Positions 33,530 through 44,324 of a stretch of DNA of 64,000 bases are shown piece by piece. Both the position numbers and the translations under genes were made by a program. The DNA is from Jacaranda mimosifolia (Eukaryota > Streptophyta > Magnoliopsida > Lamiales > Bignoniaceae): assembly GCA_018894105.1 (NCBI GenBank), contig CM032127.1, positions 35,050,760 through 35,114,759 of the forward strand. Reading direction: 5' to 3'. The first letter of the stretch is position 1. Every line of letters starts with the position of its first letter. The notes below the pieces were generated by a model. The model was given only the letters and a program-made list of their open reading frames with translations, was not told the DNA's origin and ran no database searches.

Positions 33530-35130
33530 AAAGCCAATTGCCTATAGCCTTAAGACCCATATTCTCAAGATGTCCTTCAAAAACCTTTTGCAATAGGGGT
33601 TTAGTTAGTGCATCTACTATTTCTCTTCCAAGGTAACTCTTTCCACTCTAATGTTGCCTCTATCAATGACCTCCCAGATTAAATGATATCGCCTCAAAAT
33701 GTGGTTGGATTGCAGATGAGACATTGGCTCCTTAGCTTGTGCAACTGCACCGTTGTTGTCACAGAAGACAACTACAGGCTTAGACATGCTTGGCACTACA
33801 TCCAACTCTTGGATGAAGTTTTTGATCCAAACTCCTTCCTTTGTGGCTTCTAAAGCTGCAATATATTCTGCCTCTGTGATTGAATCAGCTATGGTATCTT
33901 GTTTGGAACTTTTCCAACTCACCGTGCTGCCATTGAGGCAAAATATAAATCCCGAAGTACATTTTAGGTTATCTACATTGGATTGGAAACTAGAATCCTA
34001 AAACCCCTTAGGTTTCAATTCTCCATTGTTGTATACCAAAAATAAGTTCTTAATATTTCTCAAGTACTTAAGGATTACTTTAATAGCCATCCAGTAACTT
34101 TCACCAGTGTTAGATTGGAAATAACTCGTAACGCTTAGAGCATGTGCCGTATTCGGTCTTGTACATTGAGCGGCATACATTATGCTTCAAATAGCGGATG
34201 CATAAAGTATGTGGGATATCTTACGTCTCTCTTCTTTCGTCTTAGGGGCCATGACTTTGAGAGATGAAGACCATGTCCCATAGGGAAGAATCTTTTCTTG
34301 GATTATTCCATACTAAACCTCTTTAGTATCTTGTCAATGTATAGGGTTTGGAAAAGCCCTAGCATCCTCCTCAATCAGTCTCTAATTATACATACTCCTA
34401 ATAAAAAAGAAGCTTTTCCTAAATCTTTCATAGAGAATTGAGTAGATAACTACGCTTTAGTACACTCTAACATTTCTCTCTCATTCCTAATGAGAAAAAT
34501 GTCATCGACATAAAGCACAATAAATTGTATACTACTCCCACTAGCCTTTTTGTATACATATGGTTACACGTTTTTGACAAAGCCAAACAATTTGACTATC
34601 TTGTCAAAACGTATGTTCTAACTTCGGGACATTTGCTTAAGTCCATAAATAGATTTCTTGAGTTTGCAAGCTTTTTGCTCACTCCCTTTGGATGTAAAAC
34701 CTTGTGGTTGTTCCATATAGATTTCTTCTTCAATGTTTCCTTTGAGAAAGTAGTTTTCAAATCCATTTTCCATATCTCATAGTCATAATATACGACTATG
34801 GCAAGTTAAATCCGAATAGACTTGGGCAATGAGACCTGTGAAAAGGTTTCCTCAAAATCAATATTTGGTTTTTGAGTGTAACCTTTTGCCACTAGTCATG
34901 CCTTAAAGGTCATTACCTCTCAATCGACTCATAGCTTTCACTTATAGATCTACTTGCAACCTACAGAAACTATTCCCTTTGGTGGATCTACCAAAGTCCA
35001 TACTTTGTTGGAGAATATGGAGTCTATTTTGGATTTCATGGCTTCAAGCCAATGTCCAACATAATTTCCTCATAGGTCTTCGTATCACTATCTGATTGGC
35101 CAATCTCATGAAGGAATTTGAATCTTTTGG
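33530..35130 (-). pseudogene. A5 reverse transcriptase and RNase H
   Basis: RNase H is the best preserved of the family: 33617-33922 is open for 101 codons with ITEAEYIAALEATKEG, VVVFCDNNGAVAQAKE and NHILRRYHLIWEVIDRG, carrying acidic residues expected of the RNase H site. It ends early (LEEK, stop) where other copies continue. RT upstream is fragmented. The YVDD codons lie at 34501-34512 (complement), next to YKKASGS. The N-terminal RT segment lies near 34900-35050 (FSNKVWTLVDPPKG). Confidence 0.88.
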
Positions 35131-36660
35131 GTTGCTTCTTGGTTCAGTCCTACCTTCTTAAAGTTTGTGTGTAAGGCTCTTGATGCTCTTTTGTTTCCAT
35201 CGTTTGTGGGATTTGATAATTATCTTGAACTTTATCAAGTTCAACAATAACGTCATTTTTATCTAATAAAATTCCTTTTCCAAAAAGTGAGTATTCCTTG
35301 AAACAAACATCTTTTGTTCTGAGGGATCATAAAAGTAATAATCCAAAGACTCTCTTGGGTATCCCACAAACTTGCACAAGTTGGATAGTAGCATAAGGTG
35401 GATCTACTATCCAACTTGTCTCCTACTAACCGTTTCATGTAAGTGTGAGACCCCCAAACTTTTAGATAAGAATAAGAGGGTGTTTTGTCATATCACATCT
35501 CATGTGGTATTTTTGGCACCAACTTTGAGGGTACTATATTTAGTAGCCTCGCCGTTGTTTCTAAGGTGTATACCCAAAAGCATATAAGCACATCGAAAAA
35601 GCTCATCATGGAGCGTACCATGTCCAATAAGGTACGATTTCTCCTTTTGGCTACTCCATTGTGTTGGGGTGTACTGGGTAGAGTCTAATGAGAGAGAATC
35701 CCATTCTCTTTTAGATAGCCTAAGAATTCGGTACTTAAGTATTCTCCCCTTCGGTTCGATCGAAGAGTTTTAATGCTTGGTCCTTTTTGCTTTTCTACTT
35801 CATTCCTGTACTCTTTGACATTTTCAAAGGCTTCGGACTTATACTTCGTAAGATACACATGTCCAAACCGAGTATGACCATCGATGAAGGTTGTGAAGTA
35901 AGAATAGCCTCATCTCATACTAACTCTTAGTGGGCCACAAACATCTGTATGGATCAAATCTGAGGAGTTGTGGTGCGCTCCATTTGTCCCATAAAAGGCA
36001 CCTTGGTCATTTTTATCTTCAAACAAGATTCACAAATAGAAAGGTCTTCATTGCCACTAACATTTAGTGCTTGTGAGCTTCTAACTTGTTCATCTTATTT
36101 TTAGAGACATGTCCAAGTCTAGCATGCCATAGGATGACATCTTCTTGGTTATCTAATTTTCTCTTACTTGATTGAATGTGCGTTAATGAAGGTTGAGAAT
36201 CAGTTATGTATAATCTCTTATTCAATGTATCTTGTATAATTAAAGAACCAATCTTTAATACTTTTAAAATCCCATTCAATATAGAAAAATAATATCCTTC
36301 ATTATCAAGAATGGGAATAGAAACAATGTTCTTAACAAGGTTGGGTACATAATAACAAGGATTTAATACAATGCACAATGTTCTTAATAAGGTTGGGTAC
36401 ATAATAACAAGGATTTAATACAATGCAAGCATGCCCCAAGTCTAACTTGACAATGCCTTGAACTAGGGCAGCAACTTTTGCTCCATTTCCTAAGCGGACG
36501 ATCATATCCCTTTCATTAAGACTCTTTCTTTTTTTCCATCCCCTATAACAACTACAAAGGTGAGAGCTACACACTGTATCAAATACCCATGAGGAAGAAC
36601 TAGTCGTTAAGTGCACTACATACCCTTCTGAAGGGATGCAAGGTAAGCTTTGCAATTCCT
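35131..36660 (-). pseudogene. A5 protease, GAG-pre-integrase and integrase
   Basis: The protease appears as WVFDTVCSSHLCS in 36332-36655 (D-T-V where D-T-G/A is usual). The GAG-pre-integrase finger is in 36064-36402 (ILWHARLGHVSKNKMNK). Integrase 35200-36050 is broken by frameshifts. A 52-bp tandem duplication (36325-36428) repeats the codons for CYYVPNLVKN inside the protease-to-integrase linker and disrupts the frame. Confidence 0.86.
36325..36428 (-). repeat. 52-bp tandem duplication in A5 pol
   Basis: AATGTTCTTAACAAGGTTGG at 36325 recurs at 36377 with a single visible difference (AACAAGG / AATAAGG). The unit is single in other copies, so the event is recent relative to insertion. Confidence 0.9.
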
Positions 36661-37439
36661 TTTCTAATGCCCCTTTTCACCACAATAGAAACAACTTGCA
36701 TCAATCTAACCCTCTTTCTTCTTCTTGACTCCCTCCAAACTCTTCAAGGGTTACTTCCCTTTGGAGGAAGAACTCTTCTTACTTTTACCTCCTTTTCAAG
36801 GTCCCCTAGACTTAGAGGAGAAAGCAAGCATAAAAGGCTTTTTCTTTTTCATTATTGCCTCGATGGTCACCAACATGCTCACCAATTCATTAATCGTCAC
36901 CTCTTGCTTGGACATATTAAAGTTCATAACGAATTGGTTGAATGAAGAGGGAAATGATTGTAGGATCAAATCTACGTAGAGGTCATTGTTCATGATCGCG
37001 TTAAGTTGTTCAAGCTTCTTGATGAGTGCAATCATCTTAAGCCCTTGATCATGGACACTTGAACCCTCAACCATCCTTAACCTAAAGAGATCTCTAGACA
37101 AAGCAAATCTTTCGTGTCTTGTTTGTAAACCATACAACTCTTGTAGGTGTGTGTAGATCTCATTCGCATGTTTCATATGCTCATTAATCTTTTGGAGCTT
37201 ATTTGTCATGGAAGTCATCATGAGGCACCTCACTTATAGATCATCATCTACAAACTTAGTGAACAATTCAAAGGTCTCACTAGTGCCATTATCACCCAAG
37301 GTGTTCGACGGACTTGGATCAATGACATAGGTCCTTTTTTGGAGTCTAGAGTTATCTTGAGGTTTCTCAACCAATCACGAAAGTTAGGCCTAGTAAGCTT
37401 ATTGTTTTCCAAAATAGTGTGGAGTGGATTCTTATCCAT
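36661..37439 (-). pseudogene. A5 gag
   Basis: ATG at 37439 with MDKNPLHTILENNKLTRPNF. A frameshift near 37330 is followed by the long open stretch 36796-37233 covering most of the capsid (MKHANEIYTHLQELYGLQ, RHERFALSRDLFRLRM, SSFNQFVMNFNMSKQEV). This retains the glutamine that became a stop in A1 and A7. The basic linker and zinc knuckle towards 36670-36790 are shifted; CFYCGEKGH-type codons can be traced near 36680. Confidence 0.88.
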
Positions 37440-37558
37440 TTTGTTTTTGAAGATTTCAAAAATCTACAAGAGATGAAAGAAAGAGTATAAGCATATGATT
37501 GAATATTGTTATTGAAAACATATTCATGTTCTTTCAAGCATGCTTTTCTTGAAAGAGG
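37440..37558 (-). other. A5 leader remnant
   Basis: Only about 120 bases separate gag from the 5' LTR, against 1.9-2.0 kb in A2, A3 and A7. The piece aligns with the last part of those leaders, so the primer-binding site, hairpin and four motifs have been deleted. Confidence 0.75.
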
Positions 37559-38156
37559 TGTAAGGCTAAAGATCCAATTTAAAACATTTAAAAATTGAAA
37601 TCTAACTTATCTTACACTACCACAAGGATCTAGATCATGCATATATAGTGGATTAATGTTAGATTGTTACCTCTTGAGCAAAATCCAACCAAAGGTAGAA
37701 GAAGAGCTTTCTTTCCCGAGAGGAAATTGCTACTGGCGCAGCTAGGTGTGATCCATATTTGATCTAGCAAATCACCTTAGAGTTCAACCTAATCTAGACC
37801 AAATGAAATCTGACTCAAGGAGAAGTGTCCAGATATAAAATTGACCACCAGACTCCTTCGGCAAGACCTTGAACAGAGACCTTAAAATTTCTGCCGGAAT
37901 AGAGGATCACCAAAGCAAGCAGTCCGTAATACGTCTTGCCTCTAATGTCAAAGTCCAAACACCTTTGGACTATCCTTTCTTTCTCAATTTAGCTGGAAAA
38001 ATCAAGAAGGAAGAGAGCTAGGTTGAAGGCCGAAAATGGAGAAGAGGAAAAAAAGAGTGAAACCTCGACTCATGATTGAATCACTTTTTGGAGAGAATTT
38101 TTGATATGACAATAAGGTGCAAAAAGTGTGACTGATTCTTCTTGTTGGCTGCCCCC

Positions 38157-38210
38157 CTCTATATCTATATATAGAGAGAGGACGGTGTGATCCCAAGGTG
38201 GCATCACACC
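38157..38210 (-). promoter_or_regulatory. LTR dyad and TATA box (A5 5' LTR)
   Basis: Dyad GGTGTGATCCC / GGCATCACACC at 38184-38210, with CTATATATAG-type TATA sequence at 38157-38175, same order on the minus strand as in other LTRs. Confidence 0.65.
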
Positions 38211-38650
38211 TTCCTCAAGGGGGTTGCCAACTAAGCAAGCCAACTTGCTAGCTTAATTTTAAATTTCCCTCCAAAACTCATTCTTCCATTTAATTGAATT
38301 AACTATTGACTTAACATTTAAGTCACCAAACTTAAATCTTTAAGTTTGACTTGACCAAATTAAATTAACAATTAATTTAATTGGATCAATTTAACAATTA
38401 AATTGATGAAATCGAATGACTAAAAATTACATCAAGATTTCTTCCTCACATTTTCAGTCCTCTTGGAATTTTTTCTAACACTTAGAAAACCCATTCTCAT
38501 TATTTAAGATTTCCAATAGGCTTTTGTGTGTGACCCATTAGGTTCTACCGCTCATTGGACATGAGCTCACAATAATTGTGACTTTAGAATATCATATATT
38601 CACGTTAGTTTAAAACTCCTTTTAAACTAGCCTACTCATATCAATTAATC

Positions 38651-39870
38651 TCTATTAATTGACAAGTACCCAATCTCCATGGTCGATGTCCAACCTCAAG
38701 CCCATGGAGCCCAACAATTAGCCGAATGAATACTTATGGCGAGCCATTCTAGCTGTACGCATAACATGCAAATACTGTCCTTTTATATCCTATTTCTATG
38801 AAAGAGGCCTAGGGCAAGATATTTGTTAGCTCTCAATAGACTCAAAGATATGCATCTATTCTTAATGTTTGATTCTTTTTGTGACCTCATCTTTGAAAAA
38901 CTCCTTTTCCAAATTGTCACATTGCCTTAGCTAAGGACACATTGGAATCGATCATCATAGAACACATAGGAGATATACTCGCCCTTCACAAAAATAAGGA
39001 GTTAGATCCCATCTTGGATCTTATAAACCTCCATGTCTAAGTAGCTCATGCCCAATCACCACCGAAATGCCCGCTAAGTGGCCAAGGAGGAGTCAAAGTA
39101 TGAGGACCTAAACCTAAGGTTACAATGGATCCTCAGGTCAAAGGACTAATTATATGCACTAGCGTAAGCTGGTGAACTAGCCACTACCGACTTGCCACTA
39201 CAACTATCTAGTGGGGTCTCTGGGCTGGTCTCCAGTGCCTTGTTCTCTAACAATCACCTTTTATCTATTAATTGAAGAGTACCCAATCTCCATAGTGGAT
39301 GTCCAACCTCAAGCCTATAGAGCCCAACAATTAGCCAAATGAATGCTTATGGCGAACTATTCTAGCTTTATGCGTACCACGCAAATACGGTCATTTCGTC
39401 TCCTATCTCTATGAAAGAGGCTTAGGGCAAGATATTTGTTAGCTCCCTAATAGCCTCAATGCTATGCATCTATTCTTAATGTTCGATTCCTTTTGTGATC
39501 TCATCTTTGGAAAACTCATTTTCCAAATTGTCACACTGCTTTGGCCAAGGACTCCTTGGAATCGATCATCATAGAACACATAGGAGATGTACTCGCCCTT
39601 CACAAAGACGAGGATTCAGATCCCCTCTTGGATCTTATAAACCTCCATGTCTAAGTAGTTTGTGCCCAATCACCACCCAAACGCCCGCTAAGTGGCTAGG
39701 GAGGAGTCAAAGCATGAGGACCTAAACACAAGGTTACAATGGATTCTCAGGTCAAAAGACTAATTATATGCACTAGCATAAGCTGGAGAACTAGCCACTA
39801 CCGATTTGCTACTATGGCTATCTAGTGGGGTCTCCGGACGAGTCTCCAATGCCCTGTTCTCTAACAAGTA
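38651..39870 (-). repeat. Tandem duplication of about 0.6 kb inside the A5 LTR
   Basis: 38651-39258 and 39259-39870 are consecutive copies of the same LTR segment (both run from ATTAATTGA[CA][AG]AGTACCC to GTTCTCTAACAA). They share private changes not seen in other LTRs (TATGAAAGAGGC, TTATGGCGA) but now differ at many scattered sites, so the duplication is not recent. Confidence 0.85.
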
Positions 39871-39906
39871 CCCACCATCATGCACCCATATCACATATGG
39901 TTTACT

Positions 39907-41083
39907 TAGAGGTGTCAAAATGGGCCGGGCGGACCGGCCTAGCCCAGCCTGGTTCGCAAAAAAAATCGGCCCAACTCGGCTCGTTTAATTTTTTAATATG
40001 GGTTATGCTGGACCGGCTTGCTTGAAAACCCGTCTCGAGCTGAAATTTTGCAACCCTGGATCGGCTCGGTCCGCGGACCGTGGGCTAGCCCAGCTCGGGA
40101 GCTACGCGGGCTAGCCCGCAATATTTTTTTAATTTAAATTATAAATTATAAATTTTAAAAATTTAAGAATTTATAATTTTTAAATTACAAATTACAAAGT
40201 ATTAATTTTAAAAGATTATAAATTTATAATTTATAATTAAGAATGTATAATTTAATTTATTACTTTATAAATGTATAAATCAATAATTAAGAAATTTTAA
40301 TTTTTAAATTATAAATTATAAAAAAAAATTGAGAAAGGTGAAGACCATATTGCCTCAATTTGAAGAAGACAATGAAGAATAGCTTGAAACTGCATCCACC
40401 ATCGTATCTCAATCCGAGAGCGATTTAGATCACTTGAGTGAATGATCGGTTTATCATTGGACATGTTTAGATGTTTAGATATTACAAAGTTGTTTATTTT
40501 TTTTTTGCTATTATTATGTACTTTCATTTAGAGGTTTGGTCAAATCCACTTCTATGTAATTATTTTTTCTAAATTAATGACGGGTAGAGGGGTCCATGCC
40601 AAACCCCTCACCACCTTATTTGGTATTGTTTTTGGAAAAATATAATTGATAAAAAAATTAATAAAAGTATAAATTTCTAAGTTTTTATAAAAAATTAAGT
40701 GTTGTAAAATATTAAAAATCACATAAGTATACATTATTAAGTCTTTTGAAAAAGTATAAGTGTTGAAAAAAACATTAATAATCACATAAATATAAAAACT
40801 TCAAAATTTTAAATTTATTTTCAAAAAAAAAAAAAAAGAAAAAGAAACTCGCGGGCCAACCCGTGAGTTGGCTCGCTAGCCGGACCGCCTAGCTCGGCTC
40901 ATATACAAACCGGCTCACCTATATAGTGGGTTGGTTTTGAGCCGAGCTGAACTTTTTAATTTTCAGCCCGTCACGGTCCGGACCGTGAACGGCCAGCGAG
41001 CCAGCCCGGCTCGGCTCGGGACCGCCATTAACCATTTGTTAAATGAGCCGGGCTGGCTCGGCCTGGCTCATTTGACACCTCTA
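39907..41083. mobile_element. H1: non-autonomous hAT-type DNA transposon, 1177 bp
   Basis: Terminal inverted repeats begin TAGAGGTGTCAAAATGGGCC (left) and TAGAGGTGTCAAATGAGCC (right, complement). The flanks carry an exact 8-bp duplication GGTTTACT (39899-39906 and 41084-41091). Removing the element and one duplicate restores the LTR sequence of A5. Eight-base duplications and this terminus are characteristic of plant hAT elements. There is no transposase frame. The ends (about 230 bp left, 240 bp right) are GC-rich with many GGCTCG/CGAGCC words, while the core (40120-40850) is extremely AT-rich. Frames 40309-40527 and 40552-40785 are chance in AT-rich DNA. Confidence 0.92.
40067..40080. other. 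Perfect palindrome CGGTCCGCGGACCG in H1
   Basis: 14-bp palindrome 160 bases from the left end. A 16-bp palindrome CACGGTCCGGACCGTG (40972-40987) lies 96 bases from the right end. Both contain GGTCCG/CGGACC. Subterminal repeats often bind hAT transposase. Confidence 0.6.
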
Positions 41084-41418
41084 GGTTTACTCATGGAATG
41101 GAGCAACATCCAACCCTTGGATTCATGTATCGTTAGTATAAATCTATTCGAATCTTAGATGCCCTGTCTCTTAAAATTCTATGACTTGGGATGTTTAAGA
41201 TCACGATCGTGTAAGACTTATTCCATGATCACCACCGAGTGAACTGACCAAGTCCCGTAGTCTTATGTGATCTAAGGCCTTCAACCATATGCCAGTGAAG
41301 TAATATGAGCATAAGATGAAGATGGCCATATAAGAATAATATTATTCAATCAAGATTGTATCACAAGTGAAATAGCTTACACGCTAATCTCATTGGCTTG
41401 CTGGGCATTATTCCAACA

Positions 41419-43250
41419 ATTCTCCCATAGATGCACCTCTTAGTTGATTTGAAGTAGGTTGATTAAATCTAGCTATTACATGAGTGTATCCCATACGTTA
41501 GGTCTTCATGCCTTCAATAGCCTTCTTTGCACCTTGCAACTTTTGCAAGAGAAAGAAATCCTCATTCCTGGTGATTCTACTCTCATAACTTTTACAAGGT
41601 AGAAATAAGAGGCATGCAAGCCCCAATTTAATACAACCCTTTTCAACAACTTGAAACAATTAAAATCAATATTAAAGGCCCATGATCATCCCCATTCATT
41701 TATCATTCATTCAACACTTAAATAAACAATAAATAAATCAAGAATTGACATTCAATTCCATTAATTAGATGTTTATCTCATAAACAATTTATTGGCCAGG
41801 CAAGAGAAAGCATAACAGTTCTGCAACATTATTGAAGATTAAAATTAACAAGTTTTGAAAAGCAATAAAAATATCAAACATAATTTTGAGAATTTGAAAT
41901 ACATTTGTGCATCTAATATGTGTGAATTAATATAATTTTGGTCACTTAAAGAGCCTAAAAACATAACCAAACACCCTTGCTGCTCGATCAGCGCCCGGCC
42001 AGGTAGGATAGCTTACCCTGTTTCCATGTTGGCACTGAGTTATGTGTTAATTTGCTCAAACTTCGTGCACCAAAAATTTTAGGACAACTCGTAAACATTA
42101 AAACACATATTATAGATGAAATTTCAAACTTAAAACACCTTTTAAAAAAGAAATTTCAAATGCTCAATCGTGCTTTTAAAAATAAGTTTAAGTAAGAATC
42201 ACATTCTTCAAAAATCTCCAAAAAACTCCAATCATATTAGATCTAAAAATGACCAAAACAACATAAAGCCAAATTTAACATGCTATATCAATATATAACA
42301 TCAACTAATGCCAAATCAAAATTCAACATTAGCAACTATGAATTAAAACATACTAATCATATGAATTAACACTTAAGACACATATTAGCATGTTTTCAAT
42401 TCATCAAGAAAGGAACCACACATGACATCATCCAAACACTCCAATCCATTGGTTGGATCAAGTATTTTGAGATTTTGATCAATCCATCACTTGAATCAAT
42501 CAATCAAAAATCCAAATCATGGCATGAATTAGGCTCCGATACCACTTTAAGTCACATATAGCACAAAGATCTAATTATCAAAGCATAAAAATGATAAAAT
42601 AACTAGGCTACATATGAAGCCAAAGATCTAAACATGTCATATATTAAGATTTGGAAGGAGAATTACCTTGATTTTTCAGAAAATCAAAGGAAGGTGCAAG
42701 AAGATCTCAACTCCTTGAATATTGTCTTCTAGCGGCACATCAGAATTCGAGCAACTTTTTCCCAACCAAACAAACTATGGTTTGAGTGAAATTCATACCA
42801 AACGAACACCAACTCCTTGATGTATTGTTAGTAGAAAATTCAGCTCAAAATGGATCTGGAAAGACCTCCATAGGTTGCTGCAAAGTCACTGCCTGAAATA
42901 GAGGATCTCCAAAGGTTAACAATCTAATTGTCTTGCCTCTAATGCAAAGATCCACACACCAATACACAATCCTTTCCTTCTTAATGTCAGTTGGAGAATA
43001 AAGAGAAGTAGAACTTGGATAAAGGCCTGATTTGGATGTAGGAGAAGAAGAGAAGTGAAGCTTCAACACATGAGGCAACACTTGAGAAATTTGGAGGGAA
43101 ATTGAGAGAATCTAATTCTTACTTGCATTTCACATGTGACAGCTCCCTTCACTCTCTCTCTATTTATATAGAGGGAGGATGGTGTCATGCCAATGTAGCA
43201 TCACACCTTCTCAAGGGGGGCAACTACTTGCCTTGCCAAGGTGGCAAATT
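41419..43250 (-). mobile_element. A6: leader start and inner part of 5' LTR of a family A element (minus)
   Basis: 41419-42546 is the reverse complement of the first 1.1 kb of a family A leader, with a primer-binding site TGGTATCGGAGC at 42533-42544 (complement). 42547-43250 is the last 0.7 kb of its 5' LTR. The leader is cut at 41419 by the LTR terminus of A5. The LTR is cut near 43250 by A7 and appears to continue at 61720-62655, with about 170 bases missing between. No gag or pol of this copy remains in the window. Frame 42845-43081 is chance. Confidence 0.8.
43159..43207 (-). promoter_or_regulatory. LTR dyad and TATA box (A6 5' LTR)
   Basis: Dyad GGTGTCATGCC / TAGCATCACACC at 43181-43207 with CTATATAAAT on the minus strand at 43159-43171. 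Confidence 0.6.
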
Positions 43251-44310
43251 CAAATTAGATTAGCTTTGTAAACTATTGTCTTATAAGACAATCGTGATTG
43301 AGTGATATTCATTACATGACCATCTTTATCTTATGCTCATTATTACTTCACTAGCATTTGGTTGAAGCCCTTAGATCACACAAGACCATAGGACTTGGTC
43401 ATGCACTGGGTGGTGATCATGGAATAAGTCTTGCACGGTCGTGATCTTAAATCTTCCAAGTCATAGGATCTTATGAGATAGGATATCTAAGATCTCGATA
43501 GACTTGCACTAATGATGCATAAATCCAAGGGTTTGATGTTTCTCCATTCCATGAGCAATCCCATATGAGATATGAATGCATATTATAGGGTGCTTGTTAG
43601 GGAACAAGGCATTGAAGGCCCGATCGGAGAATCCACTAGATAGCCGAAGTGGCAAATCAGTAGTGGCAAGTTTTCTAGCTTACGCTAGTGCATATAATTA
43701 GTCCTTCGACTTGAGGATCCAACTCATGCTCCATGTGAAGAATTACATTCTTTCATATTTTCCCTCAAAAATCTGAAGTGTTGCCTCATGTGTTGAAGTT
43801 CCACTTCTTCTCATTTTCTACTACCTCAAATCAAGCCTCAATCTCTGCAAATCTCCTTTGTGTTTTCCAGCTAACACTAAGGATATTAGGATCTAGCATT
43901 GGTGTGTGGATCATATTGTTATATGTAAGACATTTGGATTGCTTGCTTTTGGAAGATCTATTGTTTGGGCAGTGCACTTGGCAATTTTTTTTGGCACTTC
44001 CCTACAGCTGTTTGAGCTGAATGTTTTATAGTAGCTTCATCAAGGAGTTGAGAAGGTACTATAATTTTTCTAGAATTTTTGGAAGAGTTTGGATAGAGTG
44101 AACGTTGCTCCAAATCTACTGTTGCTTTATGATAGTTTCTAGATTAAAGAAGTGTTCTTCATCTTTCCTTTGGATTTTTGTTAATCAAGGTAATTCTCCA
44201 TCCAAATCTAGATCATAAACATATTTAGATCTTTTTTTGCTTGTGTAGCACTAGTTAATTTCAGATTTTGAAGTTTTAATTATTGGATCCTAGTGCTTCA
44301 CTTGCCTTCA
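43251..44310 (+). repeat. A7 5' LTR with internal deletion that removes the promoter
   Basis: Begins about 20 bases inside the LTR and ends CTTCACTTGCCTTCA. At 43727-43729 (GAGGATCC joined to AACTCATGC) it lacks about 1.17 kb present in its 3' LTR (about 59960-61133), including the dyad and TATA box. Transcription from this LTR is therefore unlikely. Frame 43778-44020 is chance. Confidence 0.88.
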
Positions 44311-44312
44311 AA

Positions 44313-44324
44313 TGGTATCGGAGC
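44313..44324 (+). other. A7 primer-binding site
   Basis: TGGTATCGGAGC two bases after the LTR end. This copy fixes the LTR 3' boundary for the family. Confidence 0.88.

Larger units (their letters stand above)
33360..41418 (-). mobile_element. A5: family A copia element (minus) with 3' LTR fragment, pol, gag and 5' LTR
   Basis: Read right to left: 5' LTR (41418-37559, enlarged by a 0.6-kb duplication and a hAT-type insertion), nearly no leader, gag (ATG 37439), protease, integrase, RT, RNase H, polypurine tract and the first 154 bp of the 3' LTR (33360-33513), cut by the end of A4. The LTR starts of both ends are alike (TGTTGGAATAATACCC and TGTTGGAATAATGCCC, CAAGCCAAT, TTTGTGATACAATC / CTTGTGATACAATC). 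The 5' terminus abuts the leader of A6, its presumed target. Confidence 0.88.
37559..41418 (-). repeat. A5 5' LTR (about 2.07 kb) with internal duplication and hAT insertion
   Basis: Minus LTR starting TGTTGGAATAATGCCCAGCA at 41418 and ending near 37559 (the inner boundary is approximate because the adjoining leader is deleted). Total span is 3860 bp: about 2.07 kb of LTR, a 0.6-kb tandem copy (39259-39870) and the 1185 bp added by the transposon with its duplicated target. It holds the palindrome CACGATCGTG at 41202-41211. Confidence 0.82.

Noticed and set aside
40309..40785. Frames inside the hAT-type element as transposase
   Set aside because: They are short, almost pure Ile/Asn/Phe/Tyr/Lys from AT-rich DNA, and lack hAT dimerisation or catalytic motifs.
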